Of a stretch of DNA of 18,316 bases, positions 11,963-18,316 are shown piece by piece; position 1 is the first letter of the stretch; each line of letters starts with the position of its first letter. Under the pieces are notes generated by a model. The model was given only the letters and a program-made list of their open reading frames with translations, had not been told where the DNA came from and searched no databases. The DNA comes from JARIHD01 sp035629475 (lineage in GTDB: Bacteria; Patescibacteriota; Saccharimonadia; Saccharimonadales; UBA4665). The stretch is from the NCBI GenBank assembly GCA_035629475.1, contig DASPHS010000023.1, positions 1 to 18,316 of the forward strand, in the 5' to 3' direction. The translations under genes were made by a program, and so were the position numbers.

Positions 11963-13305
11963 AATAAAGACTCGATTGCTGAACCGGGTGTATAGGTTTT
12001 TATAGGACCGGAATCCATTGCCCAGCGGCTCTGGATAGGCTGCAGAATGCGCCATGAACACAGCACTTCCTCGGCGGCGGTAAACAAACTTTTATCCGAA
12101 GCAAAGGCGTCTACCAGCACCCGCTCATAGGCCTCCACCGAGCGGCCACTCGTTTGTTTGTAATCGAATTGCAGATTAACTGCCTCGTATTCTTTGTCAT
12201 ACCCGGGCTTTTTGGCCCACAGTGCGACTTCGATACCTTCTTTGGGCTGCATGTGCAGCACCAGCAGGTTTGCTTCAGCCTCGTGGGCCTTTTTGAAGTA
12301 GACTCTGATTTCCGTCGTTTGCTCGGCCAAGTTCTTGCCCGTCGCTAAGCGAATCGGCACGCCCTCCCAGCGGGGGTCTTCCGAAAAGAGGGTCACGCGG
12401 ACAAATGTTTCGGTTTGAGTGCCCGGGTTGGCAACTTCCGCAGCGTAGCCCTCGTACTGGGCGCGCATGACGTTGCTGGCAAAATCCGCCTCATGAATGG
12501 GCGCAATCGAACGCAGCGCTTGCAGACGCAGTGCGGGCGTATCCTCCACTTTAAAGTCAGCAGGAATGTCCATCAGCGTCAAAGCCATCAGCTGCATCAG
12601 GTGATTTTGCAGGAAGTCACGTAAGGCGCCTGTCTGTTCATAAAACCCTGTGCGGCCCTCGATGCCTATCTTCTCACTGGCGATAATATCGATTTTTTCA
12701 ATGAAATCCCGGTGCCACAGGTGCTTGAAGATGGCATTGTAACTGCGGAAAGCCACAATGTTCTGGGCCATTTCTTTGGCCAAATAGTGGTCAATGCGAT
12801 AGAGCTGATTCTCGCCATAGTACCGACTAATACTCGTGACCGTATCCTCGGCAGAGGCCAGATCAACGCCAAAGGGCTTTTCCAGCAGCAGCTTGACGCG
12901 CTCATCATTCAGGCCAGCCTCGCCCAAGTGCTCGACGATTGGCAGACTGGCCTGTGGTGGGACTGAGAGGTAAAAAATAATTTGTGCCGGTGGTTGGTCA
13001 CCGCAGGCCACTGCGATGCTATCCTTTAACCGAAGGTAGTCAGTAATCTGGGCAAGGTCCATAGTGAAGACCGTCAAGCGCTGCTCAATGGCTTGGGCGT
13101 GGGTGTCGTATTGCTCGCCAAATGTTTGACGCAGCAAATCTGCGGCTTCAACGGCTCGGCGGGAAATACCAATAATTTGCGAGGGAAGGGGCAGGCCGGC
13201 CTGAGCAATGTGGCGTAGTGCTGGCAGCAGCTTGCGCTGCGCCAAATCTCCTGTAATACCAAAGATTACCAACACTGTTTTCTCACCATTTATGTCATTG
13301 CTCAT
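11959..13305 (-). CDS. zwf: Glucose-6-phosphate 1-dehydrogenase
   Basis: The 448-residue enzyme oxidises glucose-6-phosphate to 6-phosphogluconolactone with reduction of NADP+ (or NAD+), the entry step of the oxidative pentose phosphate pathway. It has the N-terminal nucleotide-binding motif FGITGDLAQRKLLPAL (the usual GASGDLA in variant form), LLLEKPFG near residue 140, the active-site signature RIDHYLAKEMAQN near residue 170, and DFLQNHLMQLMALT near residue 230. It is slightly shorter than typical bacterial forms (about 480-510). A GTG at 13311 is also in frame, but an AGGGAG ribosome binding site (13318-13313) lies seven bases before the ATG at 13305, so ATG is chosen. It follows the FMN reductase gene by 42 bases. 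Confidence 0.96.
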   Translation of the reverse strand: MSNDINGEKTVLVIFGITGDLAQRKLLPALRHIAQAGLPLPSQIIGISRRAVEAADLLRQTFGEQYDTHAQAIEQRLTVFTMDLAQITDYLRLKDSIAVACGDQPPAQIIFYLSVPPQASLPIVEHLGEAGLNDERVKLLLEKPFGVDLASAEDTVTSISRYYGENQLYRIDHYLAKEMAQNIVAFRSYNAIFKHLWHRDFIEKIDIIASEKIGIEGRTGFYEQTGALRDFLQNHLMQLMALTLMDIPADFKVEDTPALRLQALRSIAPIHEADFASNVMRAQYEGYAAEVANPGTQTETFVRVTLFSEDPRWEGVPIRLATGKNLAEQTTEIRVYFKKAHEAEANLLVLHMQPKEGIEVALWAKKPGYDKEYEAVNLQFDYKQTSGRSVEAYERVLVDAFASDKSLFTAAEEVLCSWRILQPIQSRWAMDSGPIKTYTPGSAIESLF

Positions 13306-13312
13306 GGCCACG

Positions 13313-13318
13313 CTCCCT
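13313..13318 (-). promoter_or_regulatory. Ribosome binding site of zwf
   Basis: AGGGAG on the minus strand is seven bases from ATG 13305 but only one base from the alternative GTG 13311. It therefore selects the ATG start. Confidence 0.7.
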
Positions 13319-13347
13319 ATTTGCTATGTATTAAGCAGTATTTGCGC

Positions 13348-13899
13348 TTATGCCGCAAGCTCTGTCAGAGCTTTTTGCATCGTCTCGGTGTTTGTTTCAT
13401 CAAGATGTGCAGCCAAGTTGGTTACGGCGCCGTTTTCGTCGAGCCAGTCCTTTTGGATGAGCATGTTTACCTTGGTGTCAACGACAGCAACTTTCAACCA
13501 GGCAAAAATGTCTTCCAGGTGACGGCTGGCACTTGCACCACCATCGATGTAGCCGTAGGTAGCAATAATTGCTGGCTTTTCTTTCCATTCAGCAACAGTG
13601 TAGTCAAGCGCGTTCTTCAGGGGTGCAGGAACACTGCGGTTGTACTCAGCGCTCAAGAAAATGAAACCTTCTGCTTCTGCAAGCTTGGCGGTCCAAGCTT
13701 TGGCTTCAGGGGTGTCTACGGGGCCGTAGGCGGGTGGGACGGGGGAGTCCATGAATGGCAGGTTCCACTCCTTAAGGTCGACTACTTCCAGCTCGATATC
13801 GCTGTTTTGTGCAGCCTGAGCCTCTATCCATGCCGCAAACTGTGGGGCGAGACGGTTCTGACGTGTACTACCAATAATTAATTGAATCTTTTTAGCCAT
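13348..13899 (-). CDS. NAD(P)H-dependent FMN reductase (flavodoxin-like)
   Basis: The 183-residue protein is a flavodoxin-fold NADPH:FMN reductase. It has the phosphate-binding loop IIGSTRQNR at residues 8-16, the FIFLSAEYNRSVPAPLKNALD motif near 79-99 that binds the flavin ring in this family, and a GYIDGGASASRHL loop near residue 125. It transfers hydride from NAD(P)H to FMN or to quinones, azo compounds or chromate. The ATG is preceded by an AAAGGA site 11 bases away. It is divergent from an HxlR-type regulator across a 90-base region with a perfect inverted repeat, and upstream of zwf, which supplies NADPH. Regulation by electrophile or oxidative stress, as for YodB-controlled reductases, is inferred. 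Confidence 0.92.
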   Translation of the reverse strand: MAKKIQLIIGSTRQNRLAPQFAAWIEAQAAQNSDIELEVVDLKEWNLPFMDSPVPPAYGPVDTPEAKAWTAKLAEAEGFIFLSAEYNRSVPAPLKNALDYTVAEWKEKPAIIATYGYIDGGASASRHLEDIFAWLKVAVVDTKVNMLIQKDWLDENGAVTNLAAHLDETNTETMQKALTELAA

Positions 13900-13930
13900 G
13901 GATTTTTAAGTCCTTTCATGCTATAGTTTT

Positions 13931-13959
13931 TATAGTACTTTCGATTATAAAGTACTATA
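13931..13959. promoter_or_regulatory. Operator between FMN reductase and HxlR genes
   Basis: TATAGTACTTT (13931-13941) and AAAGTACTATA (13949-13959) form a perfect 11-bp inverted repeat with seven bases between. Each arm contains the palindrome AGTACT. The centre holds TATAAT on the minus strand (13949-13944), a likely -10 for the reductase, and the right arm reaches the -35 area of the regulator gene. A bound dimer could repress both. Confidence 0.7.
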
Positions 13960-13973
13960 TATTTTATAGCAAG

Positions 13974-13989
13974 TGGTATAATACACAGT
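13974..13989 (+). promoter_or_regulatory. Extended -10 for leaderless HxlR gene
   Basis: TGG at 13974-13976 and TATAAT at 13977-13982 are followed by seven bases (ACACAGT) and the ATG at 13990. No Shine-Dalgarno sequence is present. Confidence 0.7.
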
Positions 13990-14334
13990 ATGAACAAAGA
14001 GCAGCCGATTACAGATGATGTATGCACCGGCCCGAAAGCACCATGTCAGTTTGACCAAACCTTCCGTCTGGTAGGTGACTTTTGGACGCTCAGGCTTATT
14101 AGTACCATCGGCGAACAGGAGCTGCGCTTTGGTGAAATTGACCGCCAGCTCGGTGATTGTAATCCCGTTACGCTGACCAGCCGATTGAAAAAACTTGAAG
14201 AGGCAGCCGTCGTGGAGCGACATGTCGAAACCCGCGACAAGCAATCGGTAACATACACCCTCACTGAAAAGGGGAAAGATATTTTGCCGATCATCTCCAG
14301 CCTGCGGGCCTTTACCGAAAAATACGCCGACTAA
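13990..14334 (+). CDS. HxlR-family winged-helix regulator
   Basis: The 114-residue protein is a full HxlR/DUF24 winged helix: FRLVGDFWTLRLISTIGEQE (start of the DNA-binding domain), LRFGEIDRQLGDCNPVTLTSRLKKLEEAAVV (helix-turn-helix, with LTSRLKKLE as recognition helix) and TYTLTEKGKDILPII (wing and dimer helix). It has N-terminal cysteines C12 and C19 and C52 in the helix-turn-helix. Family members such as YodB and HypR sense quinones or disulfide stress through an N-terminal cysteine, so redox sensing is plausible. It is divergent from an FMN reductase and probably binds the inverted repeat at 13931-13959, controlling the reductase and itself. Its stop codon lies in the loop of the following terminator. 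Confidence 0.92.
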   Translation: MNKEQPITDDVCTGPKAPCQFDQTFRLVGDFWTLRLISTIGEQELRFGEIDRQLGDCNPVTLTSRLKKLEEAAVVERHVETRDKQSVTYTLTEKGKDILPIISSLRAFTEKYAD

Positions 14335-14348
14335 ACCGGCGTATTTTT
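14318..14348. terminator. Bidirectional terminator between HxlR and PafA-like genes
   Basis: A perfect 12-bp stem (14318-14329 with 14337-14348) has T5 on the plus-strand side and A5 on the other. The HxlR stop codon is in the loop, and the stop of the convergent PafA-like gene (14349-14347) overlaps the right edge. It serves both transcripts. Confidence 0.9.
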
Positions 14349-15825
14349 ATAGGGAATGGGTGCGGCGCCTGGCTCGCGCCAGACAGTCGAGCTGGTCCGG
14401 ACTGAAGGTATGTGTACGTGGATCGTCAATGGAGACAGTTATTGTATTGCCGGTCGTGTCATTGATGAGCGCTGCGCTCCGCCACGATGCAGTACTAACG
14501 TCATAGTTTTTTAGTAGCTCAGCGCGCAGGGCACCGCGCATATTGGAAGGCGGTGTTTTGCCAGCCTGGGCAACCACAGCGGGATCAATTTCCCCGGCAA
14601 AAAAATGTTTCTTGTCGCGCAAAAGATAGCCTGTACCGTACCTGACGCGTACTGGCGGTTCCCGGTTGTCGACCTGTATGTAGTCATATGCCAGATCGTC
14701 TTTTATGGCGGTCGCATCCTGGCGGGTACGCCTCATCTTAGGGTCATCTTGTTTATCACGCTCAATACGCCGATCAATCAGCATGACTTTTGCTGCCCAG
14801 TCAGCACGGTCAGCCAATGAGGTGTAGGGAGCATCACCCGTAACGACGTGTATGACATCTTTACAGTAGTCATATAAACCATGGGCAATGAGTGCTAGCT
14901 CTACCGGCGGCTCCGGTCCATACTTTGCCATATCTGAGGAAAGAAACGTCTCGGCCATCTGCATTTGATAGCGTATCGCCCTGAAAAGGTTGCGCCTGGC
15001 CCTCAGGCTGCCATCTTGCTTGAGGTGCATTTGGTTATACCTATATGGGCCCTTATGCCACTGCTGCTCAGTGCCAAGTAGTTCCCGTGCCAAACGCGCC
15101 AGGTTATCACCTGCTGGCGTACGGCCGAGTACCAGTGCAATCGCCGTCGAGCCAATGCGGATGCGTATCGCCCAGGGGCTAATATTGATGTCATTGCAAC
15201 GGGTCTCGAACCGTGTGCCACCCTCGTCAGAGGTCGTACGGAACATCGTATCGTTATATTCATACCCCATTACGGCATCAACGTGCTGGGCTTTCTGGGC
15301 GAACAGCAGGCTGCGCGGTGTAACGTATCCTGCGCCCGTTACAAAGGAGCGTGTCGCCAGGTGGCCAGAAACAATGGGCGCGACGATATTCAGCAACTGC
15401 GGAGTCTTTAAGAATCCATAGTTATCGTGGAGGCCATAGGTATTTCCTCTGGTATCAACAATGCGACGGTGGATTCCCACCACACGATTCCTTCTCTCTG
15501 ACTGCTGCTGGCCCTTCAGGAACGCCGTAACAATAGCTATTTCTTTTTGCTCATGCGATTGAGCGCGGGCGGTCAGCTCATTGACGGTGGCGTATTCGGG
15601 CGTTGTAAGCTCCAAGTGGCTACGGTCTATGTACAATCCGCCACCCGTACTATCCATTCGGCTGGTATAGAACACGTCTTTGTTGCTCAGCTGGTACAGA
15701 TTGAGCGCATCCCGCAAATCCTGATCACTAAAGTCGCTACCAGGCAAATGCCGTAGACTGATTTCTTCCTCGATGCCGTATGCAAACGGGTATTGAGCAC
15801 CATTCTGTGCACTAACTTCGCTCAT
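14347..15825 (-). CDS. PafA/Dop-family carboxylate-amine ligase (pupylation-type)
   Basis: The 492-residue protein aligns along its length with Pup ligase PafA and depupylase Dop, which share the glutamine-synthetase fold. Landmarks in order: AYGIEEEISL (metal-binding E19/E21), GGGLYIDRSHLELTTPEY with the catalytic-type aspartate D67, RGNTYGLHDNYGFLKTPQ near 128-145, FVTGAGYVTPRS near 161-172, NDINISPWAIRIRIGSTAIA near 212-231 (GDxNxSE...KxGxT in PafA), ADWAAKVMLIDRRIE near 343-357, DDLAYDYIQVD near 374 and a PPSNMRGALRAELLK segment near 432. The distance from E19 to D67 is close to that in PafA and lacks the longer Dop-loop insertion, so a ligase type is slightly favoured. No Pup-like gene ending in GGE/GGQ, Mpa or proteasome gene is in the window. 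The substrate is unknown. Confidence 0.88.
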   Translation of the reverse strand: MSEVSAQNGAQYPFAYGIEEEISLRHLPGSDFSDQDLRDALNLYQLSNKDVFYTSRMDSTGGGLYIDRSHLELTTPEYATVNELTARAQSHEQKEIAIVTAFLKGQQQSERRNRVVGIHRRIVDTRGNTYGLHDNYGFLKTPQLLNIVAPIVSGHLATRSFVTGAGYVTPRSLLFAQKAQHVDAVMGYEYNDTMFRTTSDEGGTRFETRCNDINISPWAIRIRIGSTAIALVLGRTPAGDNLARLARELLGTEQQWHKGPYRYNQMHLKQDGSLRARRNLFRAIRYQMQMAETFLSSDMAKYGPEPPVELALIAHGLYDYCKDVIHVVTGDAPYTSLADRADWAAKVMLIDRRIERDKQDDPKMRRTRQDATAIKDDLAYDYIQVDNREPPVRVRYGTGYLLRDKKHFFAGEIDPAVVAQAGKTPPSNMRGALRAELLKNYDVSTASWRSAALINDTTGNTITVSIDDPRTHTFSPDQLDCLARARRRTHSL

Positions 15826-15833
15826 TTTTCTAC

Positions 15834-15853
15834 TTTACATTATTGTATGTAAA
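15834..15853 (-). promoter_or_regulatory. Promoter with dyad upstream of PafA-like gene
   Basis: TTTACAT and ATGTAAA (15834-15840 and 15847-15853) form a perfect inverted repeat around a minus-strand TACAAT (15847-15842). The box is 16 bases from the ATG at 15825, and no clear Shine-Dalgarno lies between. The dyad could be an operator on the -10. Confidence 0.4.
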
Positions 15854-15868
15854 GCGTGTCGTAGCAAG

Positions 15869-16393
15869 TTATTGTTGGTGGTCAGCGTTGTGCTGTTTTG
15901 CAGCAGCGGCAATATGGTCATATGCCGCTTGGGACGTAGCTTCCTGTGGGGTGAGCTCGTGGGAAAGCTTCCAGACAAATTCGTCAACTTCGTCGTTAGG
16001 TACAAAATCCCGATGGGCAATAGAAGTCGTAAAGATAGCCACTACCACCTGGCGGGTATTGTCTTCCTGCGTATGGGTATCGACACGGCTGCCAGCATAG
16101 CGCAGTGGGCCGTAGGCATCAGGCTCAATGGCCAGCTCTTCGCGTAATTCGCGCATCAGGCCGTCCTCCAGTGTTTCATGCGGATCAAGAAATCCCCCAG
16201 GCAGGTCCAGCTGGCCAACCGAGGGTTCTCGGGTACGTCTGCCCAGCAACACGCGGCCATCTTCATCAAACAGCGCAGCCTCAACAGCCATAACAGGATT
16301 TTCATAGGCGTGCTTACCGCAGCCAGGACAGATATAGGAAAGACCCAGGATTTCTTCTTGTAAAAAATGACCGCAATGTTGGCAATACTTCAT
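15869..16393 (-). CDS. Zinc-ribbon NUDIX hydrolase
   Basis: The 174-residue protein has an N-terminal zinc ribbon (C4, C7, C22, C25) and a NUDIX domain with the full box GGFLDPHETLEDGLMRELREE at about residues 66-86 (G-x5-E-x7-R-E-x-x-E-E). NUDIX enzymes cleave nucleoside diphosphate-X compounds. Zinc-ribbon plus NUDIX combinations occur in NAD pyrophosphatases (NudC) and in many small housekeeping NUDIX proteins, but the NudC SQPWPFPxS tail is not seen, so the substrate is open. It lies 43 bases upstream of the PafA-like gene in the same direction and may be co-transcribed. TGC-TAGTAT six bases before the ATG suggests a leaderless start. Confidence 0.9.
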   Translation of the reverse strand: MKYCQHCGHFLQEEILGLSYICPGCGKHAYENPVMAVEAALFDEDGRVLLGRRTREPSVGQLDLPGGFLDPHETLEDGLMRELREELAIEPDAYGPLRYAGSRVDTHTQEDNTRQVVVAIFTTSIAHRDFVPNDEVDEFVWKLSHELTPQEATSQAAYDHIAAAAKQHNADHQQ

Positions 16394-16408
16394 GCAGCTA
16401 TACTAGCA
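16394..16408 (-). promoter_or_regulatory. Extended -10 for leaderless NUDIX gene
   Basis: TGC (16408-16406) and TAGTAT (16405-16400) on the minus strand are followed by six bases and the ATG at 16393. Confidence 0.45.
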
Positions 16409-16430
16409 AAAATCTGCAGCTTTGTGGCTG

Positions 16431-16444
16431 TATAGTAGGGATAT
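16431..16444 (+). promoter_or_regulatory. -10 box for leaderless peptidase gene
   Basis: TATAGT at 16431-16436 is followed by eight bases (AGGGATAT) and the ATG at 16445. The AGGG could act as a very short Shine-Dalgarno but is only four bases from the ATG. Confidence 0.5.
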
Positions 16445-17800
16445 ATGTATACATTGCTCCAACCTGCCCAAGAACCGCTCGACCAACAATGGCATGATGC
16501 GCTGCTACCGCTCAGCGCCGTCCCCAGTGAACTCTATACGTACCTTATGCCGCCAGCAGATGTAATTGCTGCCGCCAAAACGGCGTTTTATAGCTCAGGC
16601 AAACAAGCCAATCCTGTCTTGCAGCCCGACACGCAGTACCGCACGAGTATTGTTGAGCATCAGCAAGCACTGGAGGCATTACAGCGAGCCATCGGTCAGG
16701 AAGAATCCAATATACACATACGTGCCCTTTACGAGGCACGGATTGCCGAACTTATTGATAGCTGTGCCCTGTGGCTGGCCGCAGCAGACCAAGACCAGGC
16801 AGCCTATGCCGCTGCCAACCAGCGCTTGTACGGCGCCCCCGACGCCGCGATACACGCTGCTGTGTGCGCCTGGTTACGGGCCATGGCCCAAGCCTACACC
16901 ACCCATGACCAGGCACCTGTACGGCAAGCGGCCGAAGGTGTATTGCAGCGCATACCCATCCTGGACACCGATGACGCAGTCAGTCTGGAGCCCAGCGACG
17001 ACGTATTCCGCGATGTGATGGGACTACACAGCACACCAGGTGGCTACACCGATCAGCTGTTTGCCGGCGTGAGCGTACAGCCCGGCAAGGTAATCACCCC
17101 GGCAGAGGGCGACCCGCTGGTTGAACGCATACTGACAGCCATTGCACCTGACTATACTATTGCCGAAGGTAGCAGCTACTGGGGTGTCCTGCACAGCAGC
17201 AAACAGGTCGTGCGGCCGCGATCCTATGCGCTGACGCCTGCCGCGTTCAGTGGTATCGTCGCCCATGAAGTGGGCAGTCATCTGCTGGAAAGGGTCAACG
17301 GCCTACGCAGCCCACTGCGCCTGCTGGGGTCCGGCTTGGATCACTACGAATGGGGCAACGAGGGCAGGGCCTTCATGCGTGAACAGCTGGCGGCCGGGTC
17401 AGTACCGGCGGCTATCAGCCAGCAAGCGTGGATCTTCAACATACTCAAACACCTGGGCGTCTGTTTGGGTGCTGGCGTAGCAGGCAAGCCCCTGCCGTTC
17501 AGCGAGGTCTACCGTACGCTTGAGCAGGTATACCACTTTTGGTTCCTGATTAGTGGGCAAGACGATGCCGCTACGGCTGCCGAAACTGCGGCCTGGACAC
17601 TGACGGTACGGCTGCTCAAAGGCACGGACGGGCAGGGTGGCGCCTATTACAAAGACATCGTGTACCTGGAGGGCAACGTTCGCGCCTGGCAAGTCGCCGC
17701 CCAATTCCCGGAGCGCGTACTGCAGGGCGACAAAGGCAAATTTGACATTGCCAACCCCGAGCACCGCACGCACTTACAGGCACTGGGCATTATTAACTAA
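16445..17800 (+). CDS. DUF1704/MATCAP-like HExxxH metallopeptidase (tyrosine-carboxypeptidase family)
   Basis: The 451-residue protein has a helical N-terminal region (1-200) and a C-terminal peptidase domain. The key segment is IVAHEVGSHLLERVNGLRSP, with zinc ligands H274 and H279 and catalytic E275 in the shortened HExxxH spacing. YEWGNEGRA follows (E306, the likely third ligand, equivalent to the EEGLA motif of bacterial relatives). The same spacing marks the family of the vertebrate microtubule tyrosine carboxypeptidases MATCAP1/2. Its bacterial members (often annotated by a QEGLA motif) have unknown substrates. It is cytoplasmic with no signal. Removal of a C-terminal aromatic residue from a protein or peptide is an inference. 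It is divergent from the NUDIX gene, with 51 bases between starts. Its stop overlaps the convergent DUF218 gene by four bases. Confidence 0.85.
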   Translation: MYTLLQPAQEPLDQQWHDALLPLSAVPSELYTYLMPPADVIAAAKTAFYSSGKQANPVLQPDTQYRTSIVEHQQALEALQRAIGQEESNIHIRALYEARIAELIDSCALWLAAADQDQAAYAAANQRLYGAPDAAIHAAVCAWLRAMAQAYTTHDQAPVRQAAEGVLQRIPILDTDDAVSLEPSDDVFRDVMGLHSTPGGYTDQLFAGVSVQPGKVITPAEGDPLVERILTAIAPDYTIAEGSSYWGVLHSSKQVVRPRSYALTPAAFSGIVAHEVGSHLLERVNGLRSPLRLLGSGLDHYEWGNEGRAFMREQLAAGSVPAAISQQAWIFNILKHLGVCLGAGVAGKPLPFSEVYRTLEQVYHFWFLISGQDDAATAAETAAWTLTVRLLKGTDGQGGAYYKDIVYLEGNVRAWQVAAQFPERVLQGDKGKFDIANPEHRTHLQALGIIN

Positions 17801-18316
17801 AGGCTGACCGGCTCACCCAAAACAGTCGGCTCACCTAGTCCATAGACATTCCAGAGAGCCTTGGCGCGGGCCAGTACTTCACGGCGTCCGGCATTATTAG
17901 CCTCATATGCAGCGTCACTCGCCAAGCCATAGGCCTGCACATCAAAATGCCGGCACAAGTAAATAGCGCGTGGCAAATGGGACGGCGTACTAATCAGCAA
18001 CACCTCCTGTAACTGGAATATCTTGGCCGCCCGCTCACATGACTCGTAGGTACTGCGTCCGGCGTAGTCCATATGCACTTTGTCAGGGTCAATATCCTGT
18101 ACATCCGTCAGATAGCGCTTCATGGCAGTCGGTTCGTCATAATGCGAAAAACGATTATCGCCAGAAACAATCAACGCCGTAACATAACCTTCACGCAGTG
18201 CCTCGGCCGCCTTGTCCAACCGCGCCTGCAGCTCACGATACGGCGTGCCATCCTGTCGCACGCCGGCACCCAACACGAGGCCCACCGCGATATTCTTATC
18301 GCGAATAGCCGCCCGG
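17797..18316 (-). CDS. DUF218 (SanA/YdcF-like) protein, 5' end outside window
   Basis: The frame stays open to the window edge (RAAIRDKNIAVGLVLGAGV), so the N terminus is missing. The visible 170 or so residues match DUF218: the first strand VGLVLGAGVRQDGTPY, ALIVSGDNRFSHYDEPTAM, MDYAGRSTYESCERA and LLISTPSHLPRAIYLC with its conserved STPSHLPRA-type motif. SanA/YdcF proteins are membrane-anchored or cytoplasmic enzymes of the envelope, linked to vancomycin barrier function and peptidoglycan or polysaccharide metabolism, with no settled reaction. An N-terminal membrane helix is usual and would lie outside the window. A GTG at 18285 could be read as a start but would remove part of the first strand. 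Confidence 0.85.
   Translation of the reverse strand, partial: RAAIRDKNIAVGLVLGAGVRQDGTPYRELQARLDKAAEALREGYVTALIVSGDNRFSHYDEPTAMKRYLTDVQDIDPDKVHMDYAGRSTYESCERAAKIFQLQEVLLISTPSHLPRAIYLCRHFDVQAYGLASDAAYEANNAGRREVLARAKALWNVYGLGEPTVLGEPVSL

Noticed and set aside
13306..13311. GTG start at 13311 for zwf
   Set aside because: Only one base separates it from the AGGGAG site, whereas ATG 13305 has ideal seven-base spacing.
13321..13881. Plus-strand open frame of 186 codons antisense to the FMN reductase gene
   Set aside because: The reductase on the minus strand has clear flavodoxin-family motifs; the antisense frame has none.
18286..18303. Inverted repeat CGCGATA-TTCT-TATCGCG near the window end
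   Set aside because: It lies within the open DUF218 coding frame and has no T run, so it is probably incidental.

Overview
The window looks like a compact, gene-dense bacterial chromosome, most likely from Patescibacteria (CPR), with Candidatus Saccharibacteria (TM7) as the best guess. This rests on overall gene content (cytoplasmic GT4/GH57/GH15 glucan enzymes, a lone PafA/Dop-like ligase, small unrecognised secreted proteins) and was not tested by phylogeny. Several genes end in TGA (the SRPBCC gene at 1859-1861, the glycosyltransferase at 8178-8180). The code is therefore standard, which argues against the UGA-recoding Gracilibacteria/Absconditabacteria. The tRNAs encode CCA, and spacing is tight, with overlapping stops and shared terminators.

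Layout. 1-192: the 3' end of one tRNA, then tRNA-Tyr and its terminator. 250-1377: an EVE/PUA-like plus HNH endonuclease, probably an acquired defence gene. 1469-2511: an SRPBCC protein, a 56-residue zinc-ribbon protein overlapping it, and a VOC/glyoxalase-fold protein. 2526-3963: divergent PP2C-like phosphatase and HAD-like hydrolase. 4021-4947: ribosomal protein L33, a PspC-domain protein, a small membrane protein and tRNA-Thr(GGT). 5034-9404: a tightly coupled alpha-glucan operon (GT4 synthase-like enzyme, GH57 amylase-like enzyme, GH15 glucoamylase). 9567-10526: a membrane-anchored His-rich protein translationally coupled to a 41-residue amphipathic peptide. 10623-11962: two tandem paralogous secreted/lipoprotein genes. 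11959-14334: glucose-6-phosphate dehydrogenase, an NAD(P)H:FMN reductase and a divergent HxlR-type regulator sharing a clear operator. 14347-17800: a PafA/Dop-family (pupylation-type) ligase behind a zinc-ribbon NUDIX hydrolase, divergent from an HExxxH tyrosine-carboxypeptidase-like (DUF1704/MATCAP) peptidase. 17797-end: a partial DUF218/SanA-YdcF protein.

Two signals stand out. First, eleven genes have a TATAAT-like box, often with an upstream TG (extended -10), only 6-9 bases before the ATG and no Shine-Dalgarno sequence. They are probably transcribed as leaderless mRNAs, whereas operon-internal genes and a few others carry ordinary ribosome binding sites. This regularity decides several start codons. 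Second, the PafA/Dop homologue sits away from any visible Pup, proteasome or Mpa gene, beside a C-terminal-peptidase-like protein. It may belong to an undescribed protein- or peptide-modification system.

The metabolic genes fit together. The glucan operon would store and release glucose, zwf would draw glucose-6-phosphate toward NADPH, and the flavin reductase, controlled by a cysteine-containing HxlR regulator, would use that NADPH. No CRISPR, insertion sequence or origin was seen.
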